Shown here: in pieces, positions 50,664 through 59,408 of the stretch
Layout: each line of letters opens with the position of its first letter
Position numbering within the stretch: position 1 is the first letter of the stretch
NCBI GenBank assembly: GCA_910579755.1
Contig: CAJTVB010000003.1
Coordinates: forward strand, 152,524 to 216,523
DNA length: 64,000 nucleotides
Direction of reading: 5' to 3'
Source of the DNA: an uncultured Acetatifactor sp.
GTDB lineage: Bacteria > Bacillota > Clostridia > Lachnospirales > Lachnospiraceae
The notes under the pieces: model-generated
Told to the model about the DNA's origin: nothing
Seen by the model: the letters and a program-made list of their open reading frames with translations, nothing else
Databases searched by the model: none
Translations under genes and position numbers: made by a program

Positions 50664-52148
50664 ATGAAAAACACATCAAGAAAAACTGCTGCTACTGTTC
50701 TGACCCTGATAGGGATCGCTGTCTTTACCTGCTGCGCCTGCAGCAAAAGCGACGATGACAGCCCTTCCAGTTCCGTTAATCAGGGCTTCAATCCCCAGGC
50801 TGATTTTACTTCAAATGAAGATCCCGGGCCCTTGAATACCTCTCTGGGGAACCTTTCCGGGAAAACTGCGTCCGGCGGGGAAACCGGCTCTACTGCCTCC
50901 GGACTGCGTTTTCTCTGTACAGACGACGGAGAAATCGAGTATTTCAGTGAAGACGGTTATTACTATATAAGTCATGACAGCATAAAGCTCAGCGACAGCA
51001 ACTATGGCTCCCATCTCATGTACATGGATTATGCCTCCTGTCAGGAAGTTTATCTATGTTCCGCTCCCGGCTGCAGCCATGACACGCCGGATTGTACTGC
51101 CGTACTGCCCAACAAGGATTTTCCTTTTAGCACAAAGCTCTTTCTCTTCCAGGATCACCTATATGCACTGTGCCTCCAGGCCGACGCTGTGGTATCCTTC
51201 TCTGCCGCTAATGAGTCCGAAGAAACAGGTTCTTCTTTGAGCACCGCAGATGATCGTCAGGGGACCCTGTACCGTATGAATCCGGACGGCACAGGCCGCC
51301 AGAAGGTTTATGAATTTGCGCCGGGACTTACGATAGAGGGCACAATGGCTATTGACCATAGCGGACTTTATGTGATTACAAAAAGGCTTTCTTCGGAAAA
51401 GTCAAATACCGGGAGCTATTCCTCTTTTTCGGAGAAAAATCTGATGTATCTGAATTTGTCCTCCCTGGAGGCAAAAACAATTTGCTCCCTGGATTTTGGA
51501 GATGACATTTCCTGGCATGTGACAGGCTGCACCCAGGACGCCTTTCTGCTGCGGGGTACGGATTACGGACGCAGGCTTACAGCTGAGGAATATAATGATG
51601 ACGATCAATTTAAAGATTATTTCCAAAACTCTCATGAAGTATTTGCCCTTTTGGATCCCTCCACCGGCAGTCTCCGGGAATTTTACCGCATAAGCAATGC
51701 CCGGATTCTCAGCACTGCAGTAATGAATGATACCTTGTATATTTCCATTGAAAACGGCGGAGAAATTATGGGTGTAAATCCCGCTACCGGTGAACAATGG
51801 ACCGTGGCTTCCCTGCCTCAGACCAATATCTGGGACACTCTGGAGGATGTGCTGTGCTGCTGCAGCTGGAACGCCGGCCAGGATCACACCTTTTATTTTG
51901 TAAACGTAAAAACCGGCGAAACTTTTCATTCCGGTCTCGTAAACAAAAGCCTGGGCTGGCACCTGGAGTTTAAGGCCGAGACAGGCAGGGATGTGCTTGT
52001 GATCTATGATTACGAGGCCGCTCCTTCCGCCATGAACGACGGAGGATATGAAATCACCCGTGAGATATATGGACTGATATCAAAAGAAGATTTATTGGCC
52101 GGAAAGGATAACTACCGCAGAATCCAGATGTCAGGAAGGGGCTTTTGA
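50664..52148 (+). CDS. lipoprotein with beta-propeller-like repeats, unknown function
   Basis: 494 residues. A signal region ends in a cysteine cluster (FTCCACSK), the probable lipid attachment site, followed by a Ser/Asp-rich linker. The rest shows repeated strands with YLCSAPGCSHDTPDCT, LYRMNPDGTGRQKVYEF, LYISIENGGEIMGVNPATG, as in DUF5050-like propellers of Clostridia. The CxxxxCxxxxxxC cluster could hold a disulfide or a metal. It lies between the two-component system and the ABC genes (3 bases before the ATPase), so it is probably an outside sensor or substrate-binding partner of that transporter. Confidence 0.82.
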   Translation: MKNTSRKTAATVLTLIGIAVFTCCACSKSDDDSPSSSVNQGFNPQADFTSNEDPGPLNTSLGNLSGKTASGGETGSTASGLRFLCTDDGEIEYFSEDGYYYISHDSIKLSDSNYGSHLMYMDYASCQEVYLCSAPGCSHDTPDCTAVLPNKDFPFSTKLFLFQDHLYALCLQADAVVSFSAANESEETGSSLSTADDRQGTLYRMNPDGTGRQKVYEFAPGLTIEGTMAIDHSGLYVITKRLSSEKSNTGSYSSFSEKNLMYLNLSSLEAKTICSLDFGDDISWHVTGCTQDAFLLRGTDYGRRLTAEEYNDDDQFKDYFQNSHEVFALLDPSTGSLREFYRISNARILSTAVMNDTLYISIENGGEIMGVNPATGEQWTVASLPQTNIWDTLEDVLCCCSWNAGQDHTFYFVNVKTGETFHSGLVNKSLGWHLEFKAETGRDVLVIYDYEAAPSAMNDGGYEITREIYGLISKEDLLAGKDNYRRIQMSGRGF

Positions 52149-52151
52149 AAT

Positions 52152-52889
52152 ATGCTGAAGCTGTGTGATGTAAGTAAAAAGTATAAAGAAAAAAACGCCC
52201 TGAACCATGTGTCCCTGACCTTCCGCACAGGTATCTATGGTCTGCTGGGCCCCAACGGCGCAGGCAAATCCACCATGATGAACATTATCACCGGCAATTT
52301 ATTGCCTGATAATGGATATGTGGCCTGGAAGGAAAAGGACATCCGGACACTTGGGGCAGATTACCGCAGTATCCTGGGCTATGCCCCGCAGCAGCAGGGG
52401 CTTTATGATTCCTTTACCGGCAGACGGTTTCTTTCATACATGGCGGCTTTAAAGGGCATTTCCAAAAAGGAAATGCCCGGGGAGCTGGCGAGGGTTTTAG
52501 CCTGCGTCAATATGGAGGAAGCTGCAGATCAGGCTATCGGCGCCTATTCCGGCGGCATGAAGCAGCGTCTGTTAATCGCCCAGGCCATAATGGGTTCCCC
52601 GGAACTGATCGTACTGGATGAACCTACTGCCGGGCTGGATCCTAAGGAAAGAGTGCGGATCCGCGAAAATATAAAGGCCCTGGCCGGGGGCAAAACAATC
52701 CTGGTATCCACTCACGTGGTATCAGACATCGAGCCCATTGCAGACGAAATTATCATGATCCGCTCCGGAAGCATCATAGATCAGGGCACAGTGGCGGGGC
52801 TTATGGTCAAATATGAAGGCTGCAATGGTCTTGAGGATATTTATATGCGTGTATACGAAGAAGGAGGCGACGGTACATGCACCTGTTGA
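52152..52889 (+). CDS. ABC transporter ATP-binding protein
   Basis: 245 residues. Walker A GPNGAGKS at 33-40, signature YSGGM, Walker B LIVLDEPTAGLDP and switch region VSTHVVSD are intact. It belongs to the same exporter class as the ATPase at 7933 (both have YGLLG-GAGK and the GLDPKERxRxR stretch). It starts 3 bases after the lipoprotein stop and overlaps the permease start by 13 bases. It energises the permease at 52877. Confidence 0.94.
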   Translation: MLKLCDVSKKYKEKNALNHVSLTFRTGIYGLLGPNGAGKSTMMNIITGNLLPDNGYVAWKEKDIRTLGADYRSILGYAPQQQGLYDSFTGRRFLSYMAALKGISKKEMPGELARVLACVNMEEAADQAIGAYSGGMKQRLLIAQAIMGSPELIVLDEPTAGLDPKERVRIRENIKALAGGKTILVSTHVVSDIEPIADEIIMIRSGSIIDQGTVAGLMVKYEGCNGLEDIYMRVYEEGGDGTCTC

Positions 52890-55165
52890 TCAAATACGAA
52901 CTGGAAAAAATATGGGGAAAGCGGAATTTCCTTTTTTCTGTCCTGGCATTGCTGTGCTGTAATCTTTTTTTGCTCTGGTATACCAATCAGCCGGATGATA
53001 TAACTCCCCCTCTGTCTGCCTACAAAATATTTCAATCTGAAATAAACCATATGACAGAGCAGGAAAAAGGCAATTACATGGAAGCTCTTAAGAAAACCCT
53101 TGACAATATGACTGTTGTGGATGAGGTACTGACCGCCAGGCAGCTGTCCGGCGAAATGGGAGAATATTTTGTCAAACAGACTCTGGAAAACAATCCCGGT
53201 GTCTTTGTGGAATACCATGTAAGCTTCCAAAGAGGAGACTATCTTCGTTTTACCGACTCATTTTATCAGGAAAAAACATTTGTCAACCAATTGTACAGGG
53301 AGTGGCAAAAGGTTTCCGGCTATGGGGAATACTTGAATTCCATCCGGGAAAACAGAGATATCCTGAGCGGCATCGGCATTTTTGCCGGGCAGAACAAGAA
53401 GAGCTTTTCCTCCAGGAATATAGAAAAAAGCGCCATGGATTATGCGCTTCTCACGGATACCAATATCTGTTGGATGCCGGAAAAGCCTTTTGTTTCGGCA
53501 ATTGAAAATAAATGGACCGATCTTCTCATAATTCTTTCCGTTTTTCTATTTGCAGGAAGCCTGATTTTTCAGGAAAAAGAGAAAAAGCTTTTTTATGTCA
53601 CACGCAGCACCAGACGGGGAATCTGCCCTTGTATTCTGGGAAAGCTGGGTGCACTTTTCCTTCACTGTATTTTCATAACCGTTCTTCTATATGGAGAAAA
53701 TCTGGTTTTCTTCGGCATGACCGCAGGTCTGGGCTCTGTGAAGGGCTTTCTGGGCGCTTCCCTGCAGTCCCTGTCCGGATATATGGAAAGCAGTCTCCCC
53801 ATTACCATAGGGCAGTATATGTTTCTGTCCCTTTTTACAAAAGCGCTGGCGCTGTTTTCCGCAGCCTCCATTCTGACGGCTCTGTGTATCCTGGGGGACC
53901 ATATTTTTCTTCCTTACGCAATCTGCGGCATGGGGCTGGGAATCAGCTGGATGCTGTACCTTCTCCTTCCGGCAGGAACAAAGCTGGCACCCCTGAAATA
54001 TTTAAATCCGGCAGGTATTTTGCGGACAGAGAACCTGTATGGAACATATTTGAACTTTGATTTGTTGGGGTATCCCATATCCCGCACTCTTCTCAGCTGG
54101 CTTCTGCTGGCGCTCCTCATGGGAACCGGTATTTCCTTAAGCCTGCTTTTCTTCCGGCGTGGAAGGAATCTTTCCCTGCGGGAGAAAAAGAAAGCGGCCA
54201 TGCCCTTTCGTCCCCATGTAAGAGTTTTTTGGCATGAATGCTATAAAATTATGATCACCGGCCATGCCCTTGTAATCTTGGTTTTGTTCGGACTGTTCCT
54301 GGGGTATGGGGAACTGACCCGGGAATACACCATCTCTCCAAAGGAACAATATTATCAGGATATGATGCTTTGCCTGGAGGGATCGCTGACTCCGGAGAAG
54401 GAGGAAATCATTTTGACAGAAAAAGCACGGTTTCAGGAGGCTTTTGAGCAGATCAGTCTGATAGAAGCCGCCGTTTCTGACGGAACCCTTTCCAGCTCTG
54501 CAGGGGAGGATCTGAAATCCCGGTGGTACACCGTAACTGCTTTTTACCCCTCTTTTGAACGTGTATTACAGCAATATTATCATATTCAGGAACACGGAGG
54601 CTGCTTTCTTTATGACACAGGATATGTGTATTTATTGGGGAAGCAGAACAATAGCTTTCCGGTACAGCTCCTGCTGTTATCCCTTTGTTCCATTTTTGCC
54701 TTCGGAAACTGTCTGCCTATGGAGTACCAAAGCGGCGCCTGGAGGCTTCTGAACTCCTCCAGGCAGGGAAAAAGTAAAGTGTTTGTCCGAAAAGCGGGGA
54801 TCTGTATATTGGCGGCGGCGCTCTCCTCCCTGATCCCCCCGGTGTGCAGGGCTGTCAGCCTTTCCTCCCTGTTTCCCATGCATGGATTGGGATTTATGGT
54901 TGACATCATTCCCGCCTGGGACGATTTCCCGCTTCAAATACCTATGGCTGCTTTTCTTTTTCTGTTTATCCTTTCACAGGCAGCCTCCCTGGTGATCGTG
55001 ACCCTGGGCATACTTTTAATTTCCATTTGGCGCAAGGACTGCCTGCAGACGATTTTCTTTTCTCTGCTGGTTTTTGCAATGCCCTTGATACTGAAGCTTC
55101 TTGGACTGGAATTTGCAGGCTGGTTTTCCGTGTATCCTCTCTATGCATGGACCGCAATGGGATGA
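52877..55165 (+). CDS. large ABC transporter permease
   Basis: 762 residues with two similar halves: a first helix (FSVLALLCCNLFLLW), a long outside domain, then a bundle of helices (FLFAGSLIF, LTALCILGDHIFLPYAI, LLLALLMGTGISLSLLFF), and the same again from about residue 460. It looks like a fusion of two ABC2-type permease modules, so one chain could form the whole channel. It is translated in coupling with the ATPase. Substrate unknown. No terminator is obvious before the convergent gene at 55205. Confidence 0.85.
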   Translation: MHLLIKYELEKIWGKRNFLFSVLALLCCNLFLLWYTNQPDDITPPLSAYKIFQSEINHMTEQEKGNYMEALKKTLDNMTVVDEVLTARQLSGEMGEYFVKQTLENNPGVFVEYHVSFQRGDYLRFTDSFYQEKTFVNQLYREWQKVSGYGEYLNSIRENRDILSGIGIFAGQNKKSFSSRNIEKSAMDYALLTDTNICWMPEKPFVSAIENKWTDLLIILSVFLFAGSLIFQEKEKKLFYVTRSTRRGICPCILGKLGALFLHCIFITVLLYGENLVFFGMTAGLGSVKGFLGASLQSLSGYMESSLPITIGQYMFLSLFTKALALFSAASILTALCILGDHIFLPYAICGMGLGISWMLYLLLPAGTKLAPLKYLNPAGILRTENLYGTYLNFDLLGYPISRTLLSWLLLALLMGTGISLSLLFFRRGRNLSLREKKKAAMPFRPHVRVFWHECYKIMITGHALVILVLFGLFLGYGELTREYTISPKEQYYQDMMLCLEGSLTPEKEEIILTEKARFQEAFEQISLIEAAVSDGTLSSSAGEDLKSRWYTVTAFYPSFERVLQQYYHIQEHGGCFLYDTGYVYLLGKQNNSFPVQLLLLSLCSIFAFGNCLPMEYQSGAWRLLNSSRQGKSKVFVRKAGICILAAALSSLIPPVCRAVSLSSLFPMHGLGFMVDIIPAWDDFPLQIPMAAFLFLFILSQAASLVIVTLGILLISIWRKDCLQTIFFSLLVFAMPLILKLLGLEFAGWFSVYPLYAWTAMG

Positions 55166-55204
55166 ACCACCGCTGCTTCCATAAATGCGCAGAGTAAAGC
55201 CCCT

Positions 55205-56206
55205 TTATTCTTCTGCCATTACCTCCAGATACAGGCAGGGACCCGTGGCCGTTCCGGTTTTTCCCAGCGTTCCGACTACCTGTCCCTGCCGGATTTCATC
55301 ACCCTGAGATACCTTTGTGTCTTTTAAATGACCATACTTTACCGTGATGCCGTCTCCCAGATCCACTGCAATAACATTCCCGTAAACGCTGTCAAACGCG
55401 ACCTCCAGGACGACTCCGTCTGCCACGGCATATACCTCATCACCTATTGCTCCCGCAATATTGATGCAGCCGGAAAAAGCCTTGTCGTCCTGTATCTCCA
55501 GGTTCGACACTTCTCTGCTGATGGTGGGCCAGGTCCAGTCGGAACGAATTAAACCCTGTACCGCACTGCTCTGTTCCGCGTCAGTCCCCTGCTGCTTTGA
55601 AGCGCTCTCCCTCTGCTCTGCTGCCTGCTCCCGTGCCCTCAAATGCTCCTCCATCTGGTTTTTCACATCCTCCATTTGCTGTATTTCAAAGTCAAACGTA
55701 CACATCCAGTCCTGCCCAAAGGCAAAATGATTATTGGTCAAAACAAAATAATACCAATCTCCCTCGGGCAGGCTTTTCTCCATTTTTTCCAGATCGTACC
55801 CTTCCGACAAATCAACGGTAACGACTCCCTGGGAGCGGGGCGGGACTGTCAGGTGGGCAGTCCTGATTTTTTCATTGTCTCCTTCCACCTCTTCACCGGT
55901 TGACCACTGCATTACCTTTACGCTGTCCTGTAACTTTAATTCTCTGTCGGAAAGATTCCGGATAATAATCTCAAACCTGCCGTTTCCCCGGTATACAGAC
56001 GCCAATGCCAGATCGTCCCCATTCAGGCTCGAAAACTTCATGTAGCCAAAGGCCGACAGCATGACAATGCATAGCATGCAACATGACATTACCGCCAGTC
56101 TGACTCCGGCGAAGGCCGGCCTGCGGTCTGCGGTAAGATTCACTCCCAAATTCCTTTCTATAATTGTCTGTATGTTCTTTTGATTTTTCCTGCTGTAGCT
56201 TTCCAT
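55205..56206 (-). CDS. membrane protein with catalytically dead LytM (M23) domain, likely anti-sigma factor
   Basis: 333 residues: a basic cytoplasmic N-terminus of ~35 residues, one membrane helix (VMSCCMLCIVMLSAFGYM), an outside domain of ~130 residues, a charged coiled-coil-like linker (EEHLRAREQAAEQRESASKQ) and a LytM domain. The domain keeps the fold marks (VYAVADGVVLEV, YGHLKDTKVSQGD, GTLGKTGTATG), but the zinc ligands of M23 peptidases are lost: FSGCINIAG replaces HTGxDIA and PCLYLEV replaces PHLHFEV. It follows the ECF sigma gene by 31 bases, the usual place for an anti-sigma factor, and may sense peptidoglycan by binding it. Confidence 0.82.
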   Translation of the reverse strand: MESYSRKNQKNIQTIIERNLGVNLTADRRPAFAGVRLAVMSCCMLCIVMLSAFGYMKFSSLNGDDLALASVYRGNGRFEIIIRNLSDRELKLQDSVKVMQWSTGEEVEGDNEKIRTAHLTVPPRSQGVVTVDLSEGYDLEKMEKSLPEGDWYYFVLTNNHFAFGQDWMCTFDFEIQQMEDVKNQMEEHLRAREQAAEQRESASKQQGTDAEQSSAVQGLIRSDWTWPTISREVSNLEIQDDKAFSGCINIAGAIGDEVYAVADGVVLEVAFDSVYGNVIAVDLGDGITVKYGHLKDTKVSQGDEIRQGQVVGTLGKTGTATGPCLYLEVMAEE

Positions 56207-56237
56207 TGTATTGATCTCCTTTTCGCTTTAACCGGCC

Positions 56238-56774
56238 TTACAGCCTCTCCATCATTTTCTTTATTTTTTGTTTGACATAATATAGTTTGTTATCCACCTG
56301 CTTTTTTGGCATATCCAGGGCAATTGCAATTTCCGCCGGCTTCTGTTCATAATAATACCTGCGTATAATCAAGTCCCTTTCCTTTTCATCCAGCTCGTCA
56401 ATGCAGGCTCTCAGTTTTTCCTTCTCCTGGTCTGATGGCCCGATTTTTGCATATTCCAGGCTTTCAACCACGATTTCTTCTATGGGCAGCTCACGTTTTT
56501 TGATAATCCTGCGGTATCTGTCGATTGCTCTGGCTTTCGCGATCATGGAAAGCCACGAAGACAGCTTCGCCTTTTCCAGATTGTATTTTTCAGGGTGCTG
56601 CCACAGGAAGATGAATACATCGGCGACACATTCCTCTACATCCTGAACGGATGCGGCATTTGCCAGGACAGATGCCGCAGTTTTCCATAAAAGTCTGGAA
56701 TATTTCTGTACGGCAAAAGCCAGCGCCTGCTCGTCCTGATGAATGATGGCCGAAATTATTTTTCTGTCGTTCAA
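56238..56774 (-). CDS. ECF-type RNA polymerase sigma factor
   Basis: 178 residues. Region 2 (VEECVADVFIFLWQHPEKYN, LSSWLSMIAKARAIDRYRR) and region 4 (CIDELDEKERDLIIRRYYYEQKPAEIAIALDMPKKQV with helix-turn-helix) are complete, with a normal short linker, unlike the sigma factor at 9568. It resembles SigV/SigI-like stress sigma factors at family level. Co-transcribed with the pseudo-LytM membrane protein downstream. Its own promoter is likely in 56775-56860, which shows no typical element. Confidence 0.93.
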   Translation of the reverse strand: MNDRKIISAIIHQDEQALAFAVQKYSRLLWKTAASVLANAASVQDVEECVADVFIFLWQHPEKYNLEKAKLSSWLSMIAKARAIDRYRRIIKKRELPIEEIVVESLEYAKIGPSDQEKEKLRACIDELDEKERDLIIRRYYYEQKPAEIAIALDMPKKQVDNKLYYVKQKIKKMMERL

Positions 56775-56861
56775 AGCATGTCCCTCTTTCTCTTAAAATG
56801 CATTTAACTGATCAGTCATATATTATACGATGACAACAGATAAAAACACTGAATTTTTTCC

Positions 56862-56892
56862 AAAAAAAATCGAGACCTCCAAAGAAGTCTCG
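56862..56892 (-). terminator. terminator facing leftward with no clear parent gene
   Basis: On the minus strand CGAGACT...GGTCTCG (56892-56871) is followed by A and eight T (56869-56862). A transcript must therefore come from the right; the only candidate is the small reading frame 56919-57053. Confidence 0.7.
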
Positions 56893-56918
56893 TTATATTG
56901 CAAACCCTGCATACTGGG

Positions 56919-57053
56919 TCATGATAAGATCAGAATCCCTATATTGCAATACCGTTTTCCATAATTCCCCATTCCCAAGCATATTCCCGAACCAACCGTA
57001 TAGCCGACATTAGATCCTGATGCGGTTCCGGAAAAATATGGACTTAGTTTCAT
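56919..57053 (-). CDS. possible glycine-rich small peptide, 44 aa
   Basis: A 44-codon frame from ATG 57053 (MKLSPYFSGTASG...) is rich in Gly, Ser and Tyr and ends at 56919, 27 bases before a strong leftward terminator. AGGAG touches the ATG directly, which is closer than normal for a ribosome site, so translation is doubtful. No family recognised. The 408-base gap 56775-57182 otherwise holds the terminator and the LytTR promoter. Confidence 0.25.
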   Translation of the reverse strand: MKLSPYFSGTASGSNVGYTVGSGICLGMGNYGKRYCNIGILILS

Positions 57054-57090
57054 CTCCTTCGGGCAGACTGCGGATGCATCCCTTTTTTTA

Positions 57091-57119
57091 TTGTTTTTTC
57101 TAATTGGATGTGGTACAAT
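57091..57119 (+). promoter_or_regulatory. promoter of the LytTR regulator gene
   Basis: TTGTTT (57091-57096), 17 bases, TACAAT (57114-57119), the -10 also extended by TGG. A short inverted repeat CCAGTACAAACTGG (57124-57137) lies at the expected start of transcription and may be an operator, perhaps for the regulator itself. Confidence 0.6.
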
Positions 57120-57182
57120 TTTTCCAGTACAAACTGGTAAATTAATAAATTTGTATTTGAGTATGGCAAGGAGATTACAAAT

Positions 57183-57887
57183 GTGTTTAACATAGCAATT
57201 TGCGATGATGAAGATGTACTCATTAATGAATTAAAATATTACTTGAAAAGGTACGCCGATGAAACAGGCAGAGAGTTCTGTTTTTTTGTCTACCACGACG
57301 GGATTGAGCTGCTTGCCAAATACAATTCTGATTACGATTTGATTTTCATGGATATAAAGATGGAGCATTTGAACGGCCTGGCAACGGCGGAGAAAATCCG
57401 CAAAATGGACAGTACTGTTGGGCTGATTTTTCTCACCTCCTTGAAGCAATATGTCTGGAAAGGTTATGAATACTACGCGGTCAATTATCTCTTAAAGCCT
57501 GTCAGATACGGTATTCTGAAAATGGAGCTTGACCGCTACTTTACCCGCTATCAGGGAAAAGACGAACCATATTTGAGTTTTCAGAACGACAGCGGAAAAT
57601 ATAAGGTACTGTATAAAAATCTTTGCTATGGTGAAACCGAAAAGCGAAATGTTATGCTGCACTTTGAAGGGCAGGAACAGGTTATTTATAAAAATATGAA
57701 AGAGGTATCTGCCCTGCTTTTACAGCAGCCTCAGTTTGCCTGCCCACACCAGAGTTTTATAGTCAATATGTCCTATGTAAAAGGTGTGGAGGGCTTAGAG
57801 CTTGTTATGACTACAGGAAAGCGTATTCCTATCAGTCAGCCGAAGCGCAAGAACTTTATGATGAAGCTGACAGACTATTGGGGGTGA
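57183..57887 (+). CDS. LytTR-family response regulator (AgrA/VirR type)
   Basis: 234 residues. Receiver domain with CDDED (8-12), phospho-acceptor Asp57 in LIFMDIKMEHLNG and Lys in YLLKPVRYG; the C-terminal ~100 residues are a LytTR DNA-binding domain (VIYKNMKEVSALL, FACPHQSFIVNMSYVKGVEG). Start is GTG 57183, nine bases after AAGGAG; an overlapping ATG at 57181 is out of frame and stops after four codons. The matching kinase is probably the GHKL protein at 59409, now separated by bcp and yaaA. Target likely the ABC genes at 60429-63516. Confidence 0.92.
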   Translation: MFNIAICDDEDVLINELKYYLKRYADETGREFCFFVYHDGIELLAKYNSDYDLIFMDIKMEHLNGLATAEKIRKMDSTVGLIFLTSLKQYVWKGYEYYAVNYLLKPVRYGILKMELDRYFTRYQGKDEPYLSFQNDSGKYKVLYKNLCYGETEKRNVMLHFEGQEQVIYKNMKEVSALLLQQPQFACPHQSFIVNMSYVKGVEGLELVMTTGKRIPISQPKRKNFMMKLTDYWG

Positions 57888-57976
57888 CCATAAATAAGTA
57901 GAATACTAATAAGCGAATGAGGCCGGCCGGGAAAACCTGACCTCGGAACGGACGAAGAAGGAAACGGAGGGACAAT

Positions 57977-58429
57977 ATGTTAGAGACAGGAACAAAGGCG
58001 CCGGATTTTGAATTGCCGGATCAAAACGGAGAAATGCATAAATTGTCAGATTATGCAGGAAAAAAAGTGATTCTCTATTTCTACCCCAAGGACAATACGC
58101 CGGGCTGCACCAGCCAGGCCTGCGGTTTTTCAGAGAGATATCCGCAGTTTCTGGAAAAAGGAGCAGTGGTTCTGGGAGTCAGCAAGGACACAGTGGCGTC
58201 CCACAAAAAGTTTGAGGAAAAGTACGGACTTGCATTCACGCTCCTGGCCGACCCGGAGCGGAAGGTCATCGAGGCCTATGATGTCTGGAAGGAGAAGAAG
58301 AATTACGGCAAGGTGTCCATGGGAGTTGTCCGCACCACCTACCTGATTGACGAAAACGGAATCATCATCAGGGCGAATGACAAGGTAAAGGCGTCAGATG
58401 ACCCGGAAAAGATGCTGGCTGAAATATGA
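57977..58429 (+). CDS. bcp: thioredoxin-dependent thiol peroxidase (BCP/PrxQ)
   Basis: 150 residues, the normal length for atypical 2-Cys peroxiredoxin Q. Peroxidatic Cys44 and resolving Cys49 are in TPGCTSQACGF; KDTVASHKKFEEKYG and LLADPERKVIEAYDVW follow as in the family. It reduces hydrogen and alkyl peroxides with electrons from thioredoxin in the cytoplasm. A strong ribosome site (CGGAGGG) precedes ATG. It is 90 bases after the LytTR gene and 111 before yaaA, another peroxide-protection gene, so the pair is a small oxidative-stress unit. Confidence 0.95.
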   Translation: MLETGTKAPDFELPDQNGEMHKLSDYAGKKVILYFYPKDNTPGCTSQACGFSERYPQFLEKGAVVLGVSKDTVASHKKFEEKYGLAFTLLADPERKVIEAYDVWKEKKNYGKVSMGVVRTTYLIDENGIIIRANDKVKASDDPEKMLAEI

Positions 58430-58539
58430 AAGTGTTTCAAGCGCAGAAGTACAGACGTCTAAATCATTCTGGGAAGAATACAGGGAAAGTTTATGTGGAT
58501 ACATTTACGGATGCTTAAAAGAAATGGACTGGAGATGCC

Positions 58540-59304
58540 ATGAAGATTATATTGTCACCAGCCAAGAAGATGAAAGTGGCTGCGGACAGCCTGGAGCCTG
58601 CGGGCCTGCCGGAGTTCATAGACCAGGCGGGGGAGCTTCTGGCCTGGCTGAAAGGGCAGTCACGGGAAGATTTGCAGGCGCTTTGGAAATGCAATGACAG
58701 GATTGCCGGGGAGAACCTTGACCGTATTGGACATATGAATCTGCGGCGGAATCTGACCCCGGCTGTGCTGTCCTATGAGGGAATCGCTTATCAATATATG
58801 GCGCCTGCGGTATTCGAGAGGGCGCATTATGCGTATCTGCAGGAGCATCTGCGGATATTGTCGGCATTTTACGGCGTGCTCAGGCCTATGGACGGCGTGA
58901 CACCCTACAGGCTGGAGATGCAGGCCAAAGCCGCAGCCTGTGGGCACAGGAATCTGTACGAACTTTGGGGCAGCAGGCTGTACGAGGCGGTTCGGGATGG
59001 CAGCGGGCTCATCATAAATCTTGCGTCCAAAGAATATTCGAAGTGCATCGAACGGTACCTTACGGAGAAGGACAGGTTCATCACAATCACATTTTGCGAA
59101 AAGGCGGGAGACAAGCTGGTGACGAAAGGGACATATGCCAAGATGGCCAGAGGCGACATGGTGAGGTTCCTGGCGGAGGAGAATATAGAAGAGCCTGCCA
59201 GGCTGCAGCGGTATAACAGGCTTGGGTATGTGTTCCGGGAGAGCCTGTCTTCGGAGACGGAATATGTCTTTGAAAAACTCATACCACCGTTTCCGTTATC
59301 CTAA
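58540..59304 (+). CDS. yaaA: peroxide stress protein YaaA
   Basis: 254 residues, full length. Starts MKIILSPAKKMK, the hallmark of the DUF328/UPF0246 family, and keeps LWKCNDRIA, PAVLSYEGIAYQYM, GVLRPMDGVTPYRLEM and LINLASKEYSK. In E. coli the protein lowers intracellular iron damage under hydrogen peroxide and binds DNA. GGAG precedes the ATG. Its stop codon lies inside the 5' end of the open frame of the GHKL kinase, marking the right edge of the bcp-yaaA unit. Confidence 0.94.
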   Translation: MKIILSPAKKMKVAADSLEPAGLPEFIDQAGELLAWLKGQSREDLQALWKCNDRIAGENLDRIGHMNLRRNLTPAVLSYEGIAYQYMAPAVFERAHYAYLQEHLRILSAFYGVLRPMDGVTPYRLEMQAKAAACGHRNLYELWGSRLYEAVRDGSGLIINLASKEYSKCIERYLTEKDRFITITFCEKAGDKLVTKGTYAKMARGDMVRFLAEENIEEPARLQRYNRLGYVFRESLSSETEYVFEKLIPPFPLS

Positions 59305-59408
59305 AATGGGAACTGTATGTTTTTTCCATTCTGTTTCGCTTCATATGTCTTGCAGCCGCATATTATCTGCTTCGCAATTTCCGTTATTGTCTGCAGCGAA
59401 AGGATACT

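Noticed and set aside
55205..56206. Active M23 endopeptidase
   Set aside because: The His and Asp of HxxxD and both His of HxH are replaced, so zinc cannot be held.
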